Positions 35,187-44,800 of a DNA stretch of 64,000 nt are shown here, piece after piece. The stretch's first letter is position 1, and each line of letters opens with the position of its first letter. This DNA is from Dielma fastidiosa (GTDB lineage Bacteria > Bacillota_I > Bacilli_A > Erysipelotrichales > Erysipelotrichaceae). The notes under the pieces were generated by a model. That model searched no databases. It was not told where the DNA came from and saw nothing but the letters and a program-made list of their open reading frames with translations. Position numbers and translations under genes: made by a program. The DNA lies in assembly GCF_000313565.1 (NCBI RefSeq), contig NZ_HE578924.1, positions 189,595-253,594 of the forward strand, given 5' to 3'.

Positions 35187-35648
35187 TTACCAATCATCGC
35201 TGGTAACTTTTTCACCGATATAAGCTTCTATGGATGAAAACGGAAGATTCAGCAGATAAGCCGCTTCACCGTGAAAATAGTTAGCTGCCTGTTTTGCATA
35301 TGCTTCCTCATAGGGCTGCAGACGCTGATCCTGACCATGCAGATAGGCTGTTTTAATCACTCTGATCCATTCCAGCTCATCATACTTGTCCATCGCCTGC
35401 TGATAAAATTCTTTTCTTACCTTTTCATTCGGTGCCTGAATTACCGTAATAAAACCGACACGGTCAATCATTTCGATTATTTTATCCTTTGAGCATATTT
35501 TTCTTACGATATCCGAAGCCTTCAGCTCAGCAAGTGTACCATCGCTGACGCATTGAAAACGGCCTTCATTTGTCTTAAACCAGATACCGCCCTCGCGATG
35601 AACGACTGCCTCAGCTGCCAACAGATTCTGGAATTGCTTTTCTGTCAT
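35187..35648 (-). CDS. CarD-like paralogue, divergent
   Basis: 153 residues with the same two-part layout as its upstream neighbour: an N-terminal beta part, then a helical part (WIRVIKTAYLHGQDQRLQPY then YLLNLPFSSIEAYI) that aligns with LISLIKTLYLHQQEQQQ and YVLHIDRDQVLPFI of that neighbour. The N-terminal Tudor-like CarD motif is degraded, so RNA polymerase binding is doubtful. It is 5 bases downstream of the CarD gene: a tandem duplication. Confidence 0.7.
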   Translation of the reverse strand: MTEKQFQNLLAAEAVVHREGGIWFKTNEGRFQCVSDGTLAELKASDIVRKICSKDKIIEMIDRVGFITVIQAPNEKVRKEFYQQAMDKYDELEWIRVIKTAYLHGQDQRLQPYEEAYAKQAANYFHGEAAYLLNLPFSSIEAYIGEKVTSDDW

Positions 35649-35653
35649 ATCGG

Positions 35654-36157
35654 TTAGGCTGCCTCAATCTGTTTTAAAATAAACGGCAGTACCTGATCGC
35701 GGTCAATGTGCAGAACATAGGCAAATTCTTCATATAGAATTTTCTCCGCTTCCGCAAAGATTTGTTCATCCGCATTATGCAGCTTTCTGCCCTTTTGCTG
35801 CTGCTCCTGCTGATGCAGATATAAGGTTTTAATCAAGCTGATTAATTCAGTCCGATCACTGCCCTTTAAAATGTTCCGGTACTTCTCTTTACGCAGATTA
35901 TCATTATCAATCCAGATCAATGCTTTATCCGGCATTGTACGAATCAATCTGTAAATTTCATCAGATGACAAAGCCTTACGCATTTTAGCCATTGCTTTTT
36001 CATTATGAACAGGAACTGAAATCACCGCATTTTCATTATAAACCGGTTTCAGAATATAGTATTCATTCACTTCACCATTTATTTTTTTGGTTGTAATATC
36101 GGTTATTTTACAAACTCCCTGTGCGCTGTATAATACAAGATCATCTACTCTATACAT
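35654..36157 (-). CDS. CarD/CdnL family transcription regulator
   Basis: 167 residues. The RNA polymerase-interaction domain is MYRVDDLVLYSAQGVCKITD followed by EYYILKPVYNENAVISVPV; the helical C-terminal half would contact DNA at the -10 bubble. Such proteins stabilise open complexes at promoters. Extended -10 TGGTATACT at 36,270-36,278. A shorter paralogue follows in the operon. Confidence 0.9.
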   Translation of the reverse strand: MYRVDDLVLYSAQGVCKITDITTKKINGEVNEYYILKPVYNENAVISVPVHNEKAMAKMRKALSSDEIYRLIRTMPDKALIWIDNDNLRKEKYRNILKGSDRTELISLIKTLYLHQQEQQQKGRKLHNADEQIFAEAEKILYEEFAYVLHIDRDQVLPFILKQIEAA

Positions 36158-36309
36158 ACCTTCACCTCTTTCTTTTACTGCTGCTCAACCTGCTTTAAAT
36201 AAAAAGCGTGCAGCATGCTCTAACTGGACTTACGTTCCGCAAAGCAAACTACACGTTGAGTTCTCTATTAGTATACCACAAATCAGCGAAAAATGCATGT
36301 CCATCAAGC

Positions 36310-36335
36310 AAAAAAGCGGATTTAACCGCTTTTTA
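36310..36335 (-). terminator. Terminator after CBS-ACT gene
   Basis: AAAAGCGG-TTAAAT-CCGCTTTT followed by TTGC on the minus strand, ending the liv operon unit. Confidence 0.85.
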
Positions 36336-36989
36336 CTTATTTCTGATGATGGATTTAACCTTGAAATTATTAGCTTCAAGATCCTTTGCTAATTCATCCG
36401 TTTCCATCAGATTAGTCCGCAGTACAACTTCGCACTTTGGATCATCCGCATGATCACGGTAAACGCCGAGATGGGAGATGTTCGCGTTGTTATTGACAAA
36501 TATTTTGGAGATAGTTCCAATCACACCGATGCCATCTTCCACCTCAACCGCAACACGGCTGCCTTTTTCATTATAACCAAGCAGATCCAAAAATGCTTTA
36601 AATAAATCATTCTGAGTCAGAATGCCGACAATTTTATCATCATCGCTTACAACCGGCAAACAGCCGATATCATATTTCAGCATTAATAAAGCCGCTTCTT
36701 CAAGCAGATTATCCTCATGAATCGTAATCAAATCCTTTAATTTTATCATTACCGTCTTTACCGGTGTTTTATTCAGCAGATAATTCAATTCAAAAATACT
36801 TAAGCTTGTAGCACCGTTGGCACCCTTGGAAGAGATCAGACTCTTGGTAACCAAACCGGCTAACTTGCCGTTTTCAATTACCGGCAGACGATGAAGATTT
36901 TTTTCAGTCATTGTATCTGCAGCTTCTGACATAGTGGCATTCACATCAACTACGATTGGATTTCTAGTCATTCTATCTTTTACTATCAT
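36333..36989 (-). CDS. CBS-ACT domain protein (AcuB-like)
   Basis: 218 residues. Two CBS motifs: NPIVVDVNATMSEAADTMTE...LHRLPVIENGKLAGLVT and LITIHEDNLLEEAALLMLKY...CLPVVSDDDKIVGILTQNDL. An ACT-like C-terminus follows (GVIGTISKIFVNNNANISHL). CBS pairs bind adenosyl ligands and ACT domains amino acids, so it may sense energy and amino acid state. It lies 2 bases after livF, suggesting regulation of the transporter. Confidence 0.85.
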   Translation of the reverse strand: MIVKDRMTRNPIVVDVNATMSEAADTMTEKNLHRLPVIENGKLAGLVTKSLISSKGANGATSLSIFELNYLLNKTPVKTVMIKLKDLITIHEDNLLEEAALLMLKYDIGCLPVVSDDDKIVGILTQNDLFKAFLDLLGYNEKGSRVAVEVEDGIGVIGTISKIFVNNNANISHLGVYRDHADDPKCEVVLRTNLMETDELAKDLEANNFKVKSIIRNK

Positions 36990-36991
36990 AA

Positions 36992-37702
36992 TTAACCTCC
37001 CAGATAGGCTTTCTGAATTTCTTCACTCTCTGACAGCTCTTTGCCAGTACCGCTCAGCACGATTTTGCCGGTTTCCATAACATAAGCCCGATGTGCTACG
37101 GATAATGCCATACGCGCGTTTTGTTCGATCAGCAAGACCGTTGTACCTTTTTTATTAATATCCTCAACAATATTGAAGATTTCCTTAACCAGAATCGGTG
37201 CCAGACCCATGCTTGGCTCATCCAGCAGCAAAATCTTCGGCTTAGCCATTAAAGCACGGCCCATTGCCAGCATCTGCTGTTCACCCCCAGACAAGGTCGA
37301 GGCATCTTGATTGCTGCGTTGCTTCAGGATTGGAAAGCGCTCATAGACATCTTCTATATCCGCTTTTATTCCTTCTTTATCCTTACGCAGATAGGCACCC
37401 ATGATTAAATTCTCATAGACGCTCATGCCAGGAAAGATGCGGCGTCCCTCAGGAACCTGAGTAATTCCCGCGTTTACAATATCCTTAGCATTCATCTTCG
37501 TGATGTTCTTGCCGAGGAAAACAACTTCCCCGCTCGTTTTTTTAATCAATCCGCTGATTGCGTGTAAAAGTGTCGTTTTACCAGCGCCGTTGGCACCAAT
37601 AAGCGAAACAATCTCACCTTCATTTACTTCAATATCAACATCCTTTAAAGCATGAATAACACCATAATGGACATTTAAACCCTTTATCTCAAGCATAGCC
37701 AT
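36992..37702 (-). CDS. livF: Branched-chain amino acid ABC transporter ATPase LivF
   Basis: 236 residues from ATG at 37,702 (MAMLEIKGLNVHYGVIHALK), 7 bases after GGAGGAG. Walker A GANGAGKTTLLHAISGL, LivF-specific VPEGRRIFPGMSVYENL, signature TLSGGEQQMLAMGRAL, Walker B ILLLDEPSMGL. It powers uptake with LivG. Same operon as livG, 1-base gap. Confidence 0.97.
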   Translation of the reverse strand: MAMLEIKGLNVHYGVIHALKDVDIEVNEGEIVSLIGANGAGKTTLLHAISGLIKKTSGEVVFLGKNITKMNAKDIVNAGITQVPEGRRIFPGMSVYENLIMGAYLRKDKEGIKADIEDVYERFPILKQRSNQDASTLSGGEQQMLAMGRALMAKPKILLLDEPSMGLAPILVKEIFNIVEDINKKGTTVLLIEQNARMALSVAHRAYVMETGKIVLSGTGKELSESEEIQKAYLGG

Positions 37703-37703
37703 A

Positions 37704-38480
37704 TTAAATCTCCTCCCCCAGATAAGCTTCAATTACGCGAGGGTTGTTTTTAATTTCTTCAGGATTGCCATGAGCAATCAGCTTGCCATAGTCCAGAACA
37801 TAGATACGTTCACAGATAGTCATAACCAAGGACATATCATGTTCAATCAGAATAACGGTTAAATTAAAATCCTCTTTGATTTTATGAATCAATTCTGTCA
37901 ATTCAGCAGTTTCCTGCGGATTCATACCGGCAGCCGGTTCATCCAGGAATAAGATTTTAGGTGAGGTTGCCAGCGCACGGGCAATTTCAAGACGGCGCTG
38001 TTCGCCATAAGGCAGATTCTTAGCCAGTTCATCCTTTTTATCATATAGATGAACTACCTTCAGCAATTCCTCAGCCTCGCGCTGAACACGCTCTTCCTCA
38101 GCATAGAATTTAGGCAGACGAAGAATCGCCGCCGCGGTGCCATATTTAATATTTTTATGCATCGCAATCTTTACATTATCCAAAACGCTTTGACTTTTAA
38201 ACAGACGGATATTCTGAAATGTACGGGCTAGGCCCATCGCTGTTACAACATAAGGCTTTAAGCCGCCGATACTTTTCATGTTACCATCAACATTCAATTC
38301 AATTTTACCGCTGCTTGGTTCATAAACACCTGTTAATAGGTTAAACAATGTCGTTTTACCAGCGCCGTTAGGACCAATCAAACCAATTAATTCTCGTTCA
38401 TTTAGTTCCATGTTAACATTGGATACCGCGCATAGACCACCAAAATTTTTAGTCAGTCCGCTCACTTTTAAAACATTCAT
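37704..38480 (-). CDS. livG: Branched-chain amino acid ABC transporter ATPase LivG
   Basis: 258 residues. Walker A GPNGAGKTTLFNLLTG, LivG-specific MGLARTFQNIRLFKSQSVLD, signature LPYGEQRRLEIARALA, Walker B KILFLDEPAAGMNP, and a C-terminal GNPEEIKNNPRVIEAYLG. It overlaps livM by 4 bases. Partner of LivF. Confidence 0.98.
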   Translation of the reverse strand: MNVLKVSGLTKNFGGLCAVSNVNMELNERELIGLIGPNGAGKTTLFNLLTGVYEPSSGKIELNVDGNMKSIGGLKPYVVTAMGLARTFQNIRLFKSQSVLDNVKIAMHKNIKYGTAAAILRLPKFYAEEERVQREAEELLKVVHLYDKKDELAKNLPYGEQRRLEIARALATSPKILFLDEPAAGMNPQETAELTELIHKIKEDFNLTVILIEHDMSLVMTICERIYVLDYGKLIAHGNPEEIKNNPRVIEAYLGEEI

Positions 38481-39436
38481 TTTTTAACCTCCTTTCTCTT
38501 CTTAAAGAAATTGCCAATTCCGGAGAAAGTAAATTCTTTGGTGCCCAGCAAGCCGCTAGGTCTGAAGATCATAATGCAGACTAAAGCAATGCCATAAACA
38601 ATCATCCGCACACTTGAGAAGTTCTGCAGGAATGAATTCAGCAGTCCGATGACAATTGCTGCAATCACTGATCCAGTCATACTGCCCATACCGCCAAATA
38701 CTACCATTACAAGTATATCAATTGATTTATTAAAGGTAAACATTTCCGGTTTAATTACATAGAAATTACCTGCATACATCGCGCCGGCTATTGAAGCGAT
38801 CACCGCGCCGATAATAAATGCGTAAACCTTATATTTAGTTGTATTGATACCCATTGCTTCTGATGCGATTTCATCCTCACGCACCGAAATACAGGCACGC
38901 CCCGGCGCACTGCGTACAAAGTTGATAATCACAATCAAGCAAAGCATCAGCACTCCATACATAAACGGAAAGTTCAGCATCTTAGGTAATACTAAACCCG
39001 CCGCGCCATTTGTGATTTTCATATTCAGCACAACGATACGGATGATTTCACCAAAGCCTAAAGTGGCAATGGCTAAATAGTCACCCTTTAACCGCAGAGT
39101 TGGAATCGCTACAATCATCGCTACAATAGCACTGATAATTACACCAATCAGAATTCCCAGCATAAAACCAGTCATTGAAGGCATCTGTTTTACCATAACA
39201 CCGGCACTATATGCACCGATACACATAAAACCAGCATGACCTAATGAGAACTGTCCGGTAATACCAATGATTAAATTCAATGAGGTGGCCAGAATGATAT
39301 TAATGATGATCGTTGTGACAACGGTCTGATATACAGAATCAATGATTCCCGCAGACATTAATACACTCAGCAATACATAGGAACCAATCATACTCAGAAT
39401 CCAGCATAAGTTATATTTATTAAACATTTTTTTCAT
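38477..39436 (-). CDS. livM: Branched-chain amino acid permease LivM
   Basis: 319 residues, about eight to nine membrane helices. Family marks are LNLIIGITGQFSLGHAGFMC, PTLRLKGDYLAIATLGFGEI, VREDEIASEAMGINTTKYKV and VFGGMGSMTGSVIAA. Inner permease subunit. Start ATG at 39,436; 4-base overlap with livG. Confidence 0.97.
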   Translation of the reverse strand: MKKMFNKYNLCWILSMIGSYVLLSVLMSAGIIDSVYQTVVTTIIINIILATSLNLIIGITGQFSLGHAGFMCIGAYSAGVMVKQMPSMTGFMLGILIGVIISAIVAMIVAIPTLRLKGDYLAIATLGFGEIIRIVVLNMKITNGAAGLVLPKMLNFPFMYGVLMLCLIVIINFVRSAPGRACISVREDEIASEAMGINTTKYKVYAFIIGAVIASIAGAMYAGNFYVIKPEMFTFNKSIDILVMVVFGGMGSMTGSVIAAIVIGLLNSFLQNFSSVRMIVYGIALVCIMIFRPSGLLGTKEFTFSGIGNFFKKRKEVKK

Positions 39437-39440
39437 AAGC

Positions 39441-40319
39441 TTATACCTTTTCCTTTACATTCTTACCAAGCAGACCTGCCGGCTTAATAATCAGGATAAC
39501 AATTAAAATGATATATACAACGGCGTCTTTATACAGAGAACCGCCGTAACCGCTGACCAACGCTTCCGCGATACCGATAAAGAAACCGCCGAACATCGCG
39601 CCCGGAACAATGCCGATACCGCCAAATACCGCCGCGATAAAAGCTTTTACACCTGGTACCATACCCATTAATGGATTGATGGAATTATAATAAATACCAA
39701 CTAATACACCTGCCGCGCCGGCAAGTGCTGACCCGATTGCAAAAGTGTAGGATATTGTCGCGTCTACATTAATACCCATTAAACGAGCTGCATCCGCATC
39801 AACCGATACCGCGCGCATCGCACGGCCAACCTTTGTCTTCTTAACAATCGTCTGCAGAATCAGCATCAATACGATCGTTGTAACAAAAATATAAATCTGT
39901 TGATAAGAAATGCGCAGTCCCGCAAACTGAATGACTTCTGTACTCAGCACATTAGGAAAAGCACGTACATTAGTACCCATAAACCGCTGTGTCATCGCCT
40001 CGATGAAATAGGAGACACCAATAGCGGTAATCAGCGCCGCGATTCTAGTCGCATTACGCAGCGGCTTATAAGCGATGCGTTCAATAACTACACCTAAAAT
40101 AGCGCAGCCAACCATTGCGATAAGCAGTGCCGGAAAGAAACCTACTCCTAGTACCGTAATGGCCATAAATCCGATGTAAGCTCCCAGCATATAAATATCG
40201 CCATGAGCAAAGTTGATTAATTTAATAATTCCATAAACCATCGTATATCCTAATGCAATCAGCGCATAGATACTTCCCAGCGACAGTCCGTTGATCAATT
40301 GTTGGAAAAATACTGTCAT
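39441..40319 (-). CDS. livH: Branched-chain amino acid permease LivH
   Basis: 292 residues, membrane protein. Marks: LINGLSLGSIYALIALGYTM, YGIIKLINFAHGDIYMLGAY, MRAVSVDADAARLMGINVDA and AVFGGIGIVPGAMFGGF. Second permease subunit. Start 4 bases before livM, with a hairpin upstream separating it from the binding-protein gene. Confidence 0.97.
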   Translation of the reverse strand: MTVFFQQLINGLSLGSIYALIALGYTMVYGIIKLINFAHGDIYMLGAYIGFMAITVLGVGFFPALLIAMVGCAILGVVIERIAYKPLRNATRIAALITAIGVSYFIEAMTQRFMGTNVRAFPNVLSTEVIQFAGLRISYQQIYIFVTTIVLMLILQTIVKKTKVGRAMRAVSVDADAARLMGINVDATISYTFAIGSALAGAAGVLVGIYYNSINPLMGMVPGVKAFIAAVFGGIGIVPGAMFGGFFIGIAEALVSGYGGSLYKDAVVYIILIVILIIKPAGLLGKNVKEKV

Positions 40320-40345
40320 GATTCTACCTCCCTTTAAAATTGGTA

Positions 40346-40376
40346 AAATAGGAGAAAGATTTCTTTCTCCTATTCA
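40346..40376 (-). terminator. Intercistronic hairpin between binding protein gene and livH
   Basis: On the minus strand AATAGGAGAAAGA and TCTTTCTCCTATT pair with a 4-base loop, then TTT. A partial terminator here would leave the periplasmic-type binding protein made in excess over the membrane parts. Confidence 0.75.
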
Positions 40377-40400
40377 GCGAATTTTCACTTTAAGATGATC

Positions 40401-41603
40401 TTATTCAGTAGGACTGACAGATACAGCTGTAGATTGAACGCCGTCAACCAGTTCAACAACTAATACTGATTTAATTGGAGTATGTGTTTCATCAAATGTA
40501 AAGTCACCAGTAACACCTGAGAAATTAACTTCAGTCAATGCTTTTTGAATTGCTGCAGTATCAGTTGAGCCGGCTGTTTCAATTGCCTGGATCAAAAGAT
40601 TAGTAGCATCAAAGGCAAGCGCTGCAAACATTGCCGGTTCTTCACCATATTCAGCTTTAAATGCATCGATGAATGCCTGTAATTTATCAGAAGCGCCAAC
40701 TGTTGTATAAGCAGTTGTAAAGAAAACATCATTCAGTGCAGATGCACCTGCTAATTCTACTAAAGTCGTTGAGTCAAAACCATCAGCACCAATAATTGGA
40801 ACATTAATGCCCATATCTCTTGCTTGTTTGATGATCAGCCCAGCTTCATTATAATAACCCGGGATGTATAATACGTCAAATTCTTTAGAAGCTAATGTAG
40901 TTAAAACAGAAGAGAAATCAGTATCTTTATCCTGATAAGATTCACTGGCTACAATTGTACCGCCAAGTTTTTCAAATTGTTCTGTAAAGGCTTCTTTTAA
41001 ACCTAAAGCGTAATCACTTGAAGATGAACCATAAATTGCTGCTTTCTGAGCTGACAGGTTATCAACAGCATATTGAGCCATAGCAGCACCCTGATAAGAA
41101 TCTTCAAAGCAAACACGGAATACATAATCATATACAGCTGATGTAGGATCATCAGGATTAACTAATGTTTGATTATTAGCGGTAGCGCTTGGTGAAATTA
41201 CCGGCACTTTCGCATCATTCAAAATCGGATAACTAGCTGCAGATGCACCAGAAGTCGCAGGACCTACCACGCCAGCAACGCCGTCTGATACAAGCTTTGT
41301 AGACAAGCTGACAGATTCAGTCGGATCTGACTTGTCATCATATTCAACAGCTACATACTTATCACTGCCGGCTGCTTCATTGGCCAATTTGATTGCAAGA
41401 TGAGAACCCTTGCTTTCAGCTGTGCCATAATCAGCAACATCGCCAGTCAATTCATAGTGCAGACCAATCTTGACTGCATCAGTACCTGCGGTACCGGAAT
41501 CGTTAGGTGTATCCGGAGTACCGGAACCAGAGTCATTACTGCATGCCGTTAATGTCATTGCGGAAAGGCAGGCAACGGCAAACACTTTCATTAATTTTTT
41601 CAT
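40401..41603 (-). CDS. livK: Branched-chain amino acid ABC transporter substrate-binding lipoprotein
   Basis: 400 residues from ATG at 41,603 (MKKLMKVFAVACLSAMTLTA), behind GGAG; lipobox LTAC. The Peripla_BP_6 fold shows KIGLHYELTGDVADYGTAES, GVVGPATSGASAASYPILND and PVIGADGFDSTTLVELAG. It captures amino acids at the cell surface and is the first gene of the operon. Confidence 0.93.
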   Translation of the reverse strand: MKKLMKVFAVACLSAMTLTACSNDSGSGTPDTPNDSGTAGTDAVKIGLHYELTGDVADYGTAESKGSHLAIKLANEAAGSDKYVAVEYDDKSDPTESVSLSTKLVSDGVAGVVGPATSGASAASYPILNDAKVPVISPSATANNQTLVNPDDPTSAVYDYVFRVCFEDSYQGAAMAQYAVDNLSAQKAAIYGSSSSDYALGLKEAFTEQFEKLGGTIVASESYQDKDTDFSSVLTTLASKEFDVLYIPGYYNEAGLIIKQARDMGINVPIIGADGFDSTTLVELAGASALNDVFFTTAYTTVGASDKLQAFIDAFKAEYGEEPAMFAALAFDATNLLIQAIETAGSTDTAAIQKALTEVNFSGVTGDFTFDETHTPIKSVLVVELVDGVQSTAVSVSPTE

Positions 41604-41636
41604 ATGAACTATCTCCTTTGTCATTTGATAGTTATT

Positions 41637-41664
41637 AGTATATTACATTTTCAGTTTTTTTCAA
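41637..41664 (-). promoter_or_regulatory. liv operon promoter
   Basis: TTGAAA, 16-base spacer, TATACT on the minus strand, about 35 bases before the binding protein ATG. Confidence 0.7.
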
Positions 41665-41779
41665 TAGCTTATTACATCTTTTTACATATTTTTTTGATAA
41701 TTTTCATGTTTTCATAGCAAGCAGCGTCATTTTTAGTTCTATTTTCGAACATCCATGCTGAAATAATACTTAAAGCCAG

Positions 41780-41822
41780 TAAAAAGGAAGGGCATAAGTG
41801 CTATGACACCTTCCTATAAAAA
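41780..41822 (-). terminator. Terminator after the surface protein gene
   Basis: AGGAAGG and CCTTCCT pair around a 17-base loop on the minus strand, followed by TTTTTA. Confidence 0.75.
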
Positions 41823-41835
41823 TCTTTTCTGCTTA

Positions 41836-44800
41836 TTATTGTTGGGGGATAATCAAAATTTCGCCTGGATAAATTATGGTTGAAAGTGTTTTTCCATTGC
41901 TAACAGCCAATGTATACATATCCACATTATACATTCTTGCGATACTCCAGAAACAATCACCAAATTTAACTGTATATGTCTCTTTATTCTTTTCAGGTGT
42001 ATCTGCCTGTGGTTTTGAAGCTGATATTACTGTTGCTATACCAAAAATATCAAACTTGTAGTCTTTTCCATCGATGTTCTTAATCTGATTTTTAACAGCA
42101 GTCCCGTTTTCAAAGTACATCCACTGACCGGCATCATTTTGAGTCCAGCCCTGATCAAGCGTTCCATTCATTGTCAGCTTAATAAAACGATGAATTATAG
42201 CGGATACTTCTGCTCTAGTCACGATTCCCTGCGGATCAAACCTATTCTCTGATTTACCAGCCAGGATACCGGCCATCTGCAGCTGCTTTACTGCATCTGC
42301 TGCCTCAGCAGAAATTTTTGAAGCATCCGCGAAGATATTTTCAGCATAGATAGCCGGTAAATTCATTTTCATTGCCTTCGTGTAATTGAATAAGATCAAT
42401 GCCATTTCTTCACGGGTTATTGCTGAATCAGGAGCAAAGGCAGCTGATGTTTTACCGCTCATTATATCTTTTGTATTTACCCATTCCACATAACCCATGT
42501 AATAGGCATCCTTCTTTACATCGGTAAAACTGCTCTTTGTATAACCGCTGATATCCGCATTAGCCATTCTGCCCAATATAGCAGCAAGTGTTCCCCTGCT
42601 TACAGCGGCATCAGGACTATAGCTAACATCATTCGTGCCCGCTAATAAACCACGGTTCACCATAAACTGAATGTCATCCTTGGCCCAATGATTTAAGATA
42701 TCATTAAAGTTAGCCGCTGCATTATAACCCACTCCATATAATGAGAAATGATTGGTAGTGAAACGTAATAGTTTATTTTCTGCATCATATACAGAATTTG
42801 CAATTGCCGCCGCATTCCCCACTTCATCAATATAAACAGCAAATACATCACTCGCTTTTTCGCCAGCTTGTGAAGTATACGGTATAGTTACTGAAACCAA
42901 GCCAGTACCAAAATCTGACACACGTTTGCTGCCATATGAAGCAGTCAAACTAAATACCGGACGTTCACCAATTAAATGCTTAATACTGGCTGTGAGCTTA
43001 TTATTATCTTGTTTGACAACAGTAATATTCACATCTGCCTTTGCCTGACGATAAATTTCTTTTATTGCCACTAGATTCATATCTATCTGAATATCCGGAT
43101 TATCTAATACAAGCACCGTATTCACAATTTTTTTATTAATTATCGTTTCCTGCGTAACCTTAGGTAAATTGACAGTAACACCGCTGCCTGTCAAATTATT
43201 GGTATCAACATGTATCACAAGCGAGATACCGCTTTTTGGATCGCCGTTTTCCTTTGCTTCTGCTTCAGCTTGTTTTACAGCATCTTTAATAATCTGTTCA
43301 GGGAGTGTAACAATTGTATTGCCGCTCTCGTCAACATTACCTTCCACCTTAATCTCACCTTCTGTAATGGTGCTTGGTGTTTCATCCGTGGATGGTTTGC
43401 TTGAAGGTCTGCTGCCGCCGCTTGAAGCAGTATAGGTTCCTGTTTTAATTGCCGCCTTAAAAGTATCAACAGCTGTGTCCAGCGCATCTATTGCATCTTG
43501 AACTTCTGATAAAGTTGTCACTGTGTCTATTGCATCCTCAGCTTCACTAATTGCATCAGTGAGTGCCTTCATTTCAGCTGTTGTGACAAACTTAGTACCA
43601 CTTGAAACCGACGAAGCAGGCTGATTGCTGACAGTTACGTTATTCTTTGCTTGAATTGCTGCGGTAATTGCCGTATCAAGTGCAGTAGTATCGGGTGGAA
43701 CTGTCACTTTTGCGCTGCCAGATTTACTTGAATCGGCATTTGAGGTGGCTTTTACGGTCAGTGTTGATGCAGTCTCATCTTCTGCGATGGTTAAAAGGCC
43801 AGTATTACTGATTGTTGTACCGGATTTCTCGTTGCCGGAAACAGACCAAGTCACTGATAGATCAGAAATATTTATACTACTGACAATAGCATTAAATTGT
43901 TGTGTTTTCCCGACATTTACTTTTTTGTCTTTCGGAGAAACAACCACTGAAACAATAGCCGGAGATATTGAATCAGGTATTATGCCCGATACAATACCAC
44001 CATTGATTACAATTTGACTAGAGGCTGATGCAGTGATTGCAATACCACTAGAAGTTTCTGCGCAAACTGTACCGCCATTGATTGTGATCGTACCACTTCC
44101 ATTGTTATATATTGCATAACCTGCTCCTGACACTGCGACTTTGCCGGCATTGATTTTGATATCCCCAGTGCCCAAATTCATGATGGCTGCAGATGCACCT
44201 ATCAATACACCTATTTTATCCATAGAGCTGTCAGTCACTGTAAGACTCGCATTATTTTCTAATTGTATCGTACCAAAGACAGCATTGCTAGAAACGGTTT
44301 TTCCGTTTAAATCAATTGTAAGGGTCTTGCCAGAAATCTTTACGCCAGTGCTACCAAGATCAATGTTTGAATTAATCTTTAACGTATCGCCGGAATTTGC
44401 ATTTTCTATCGCATCAGCAAGACTAGCGTAAGAATCTTTTATAAGACCTTCACTCGATATAACGTCAACAGCACCAGCAATTTGTTGAGTTGGGAAAACC
44501 TTGCCAACTGTACCACTTGTTTTATTATAATAATTATTTAGATTATCATAGGTTACCCCTGTGCCATTTGTATTGAAATATACTGAATAGCCTTGAGGAA
44601 CTGATGTATTTTCTACTGTACCACCATTTACTTCAAGAATTATTGCCGCTGGTGACGGCACGGCATTAAGATAAATCGCACTGCTGCCATTAGAAGCATT
44701 GGTAACTTTTGCCACATCGCTGATAGTTATTTTACCGGCAGAAACATTATAGATTGTATGTTTTATATTGGCTGATACTGTACCGCCGCTGATATTAACC

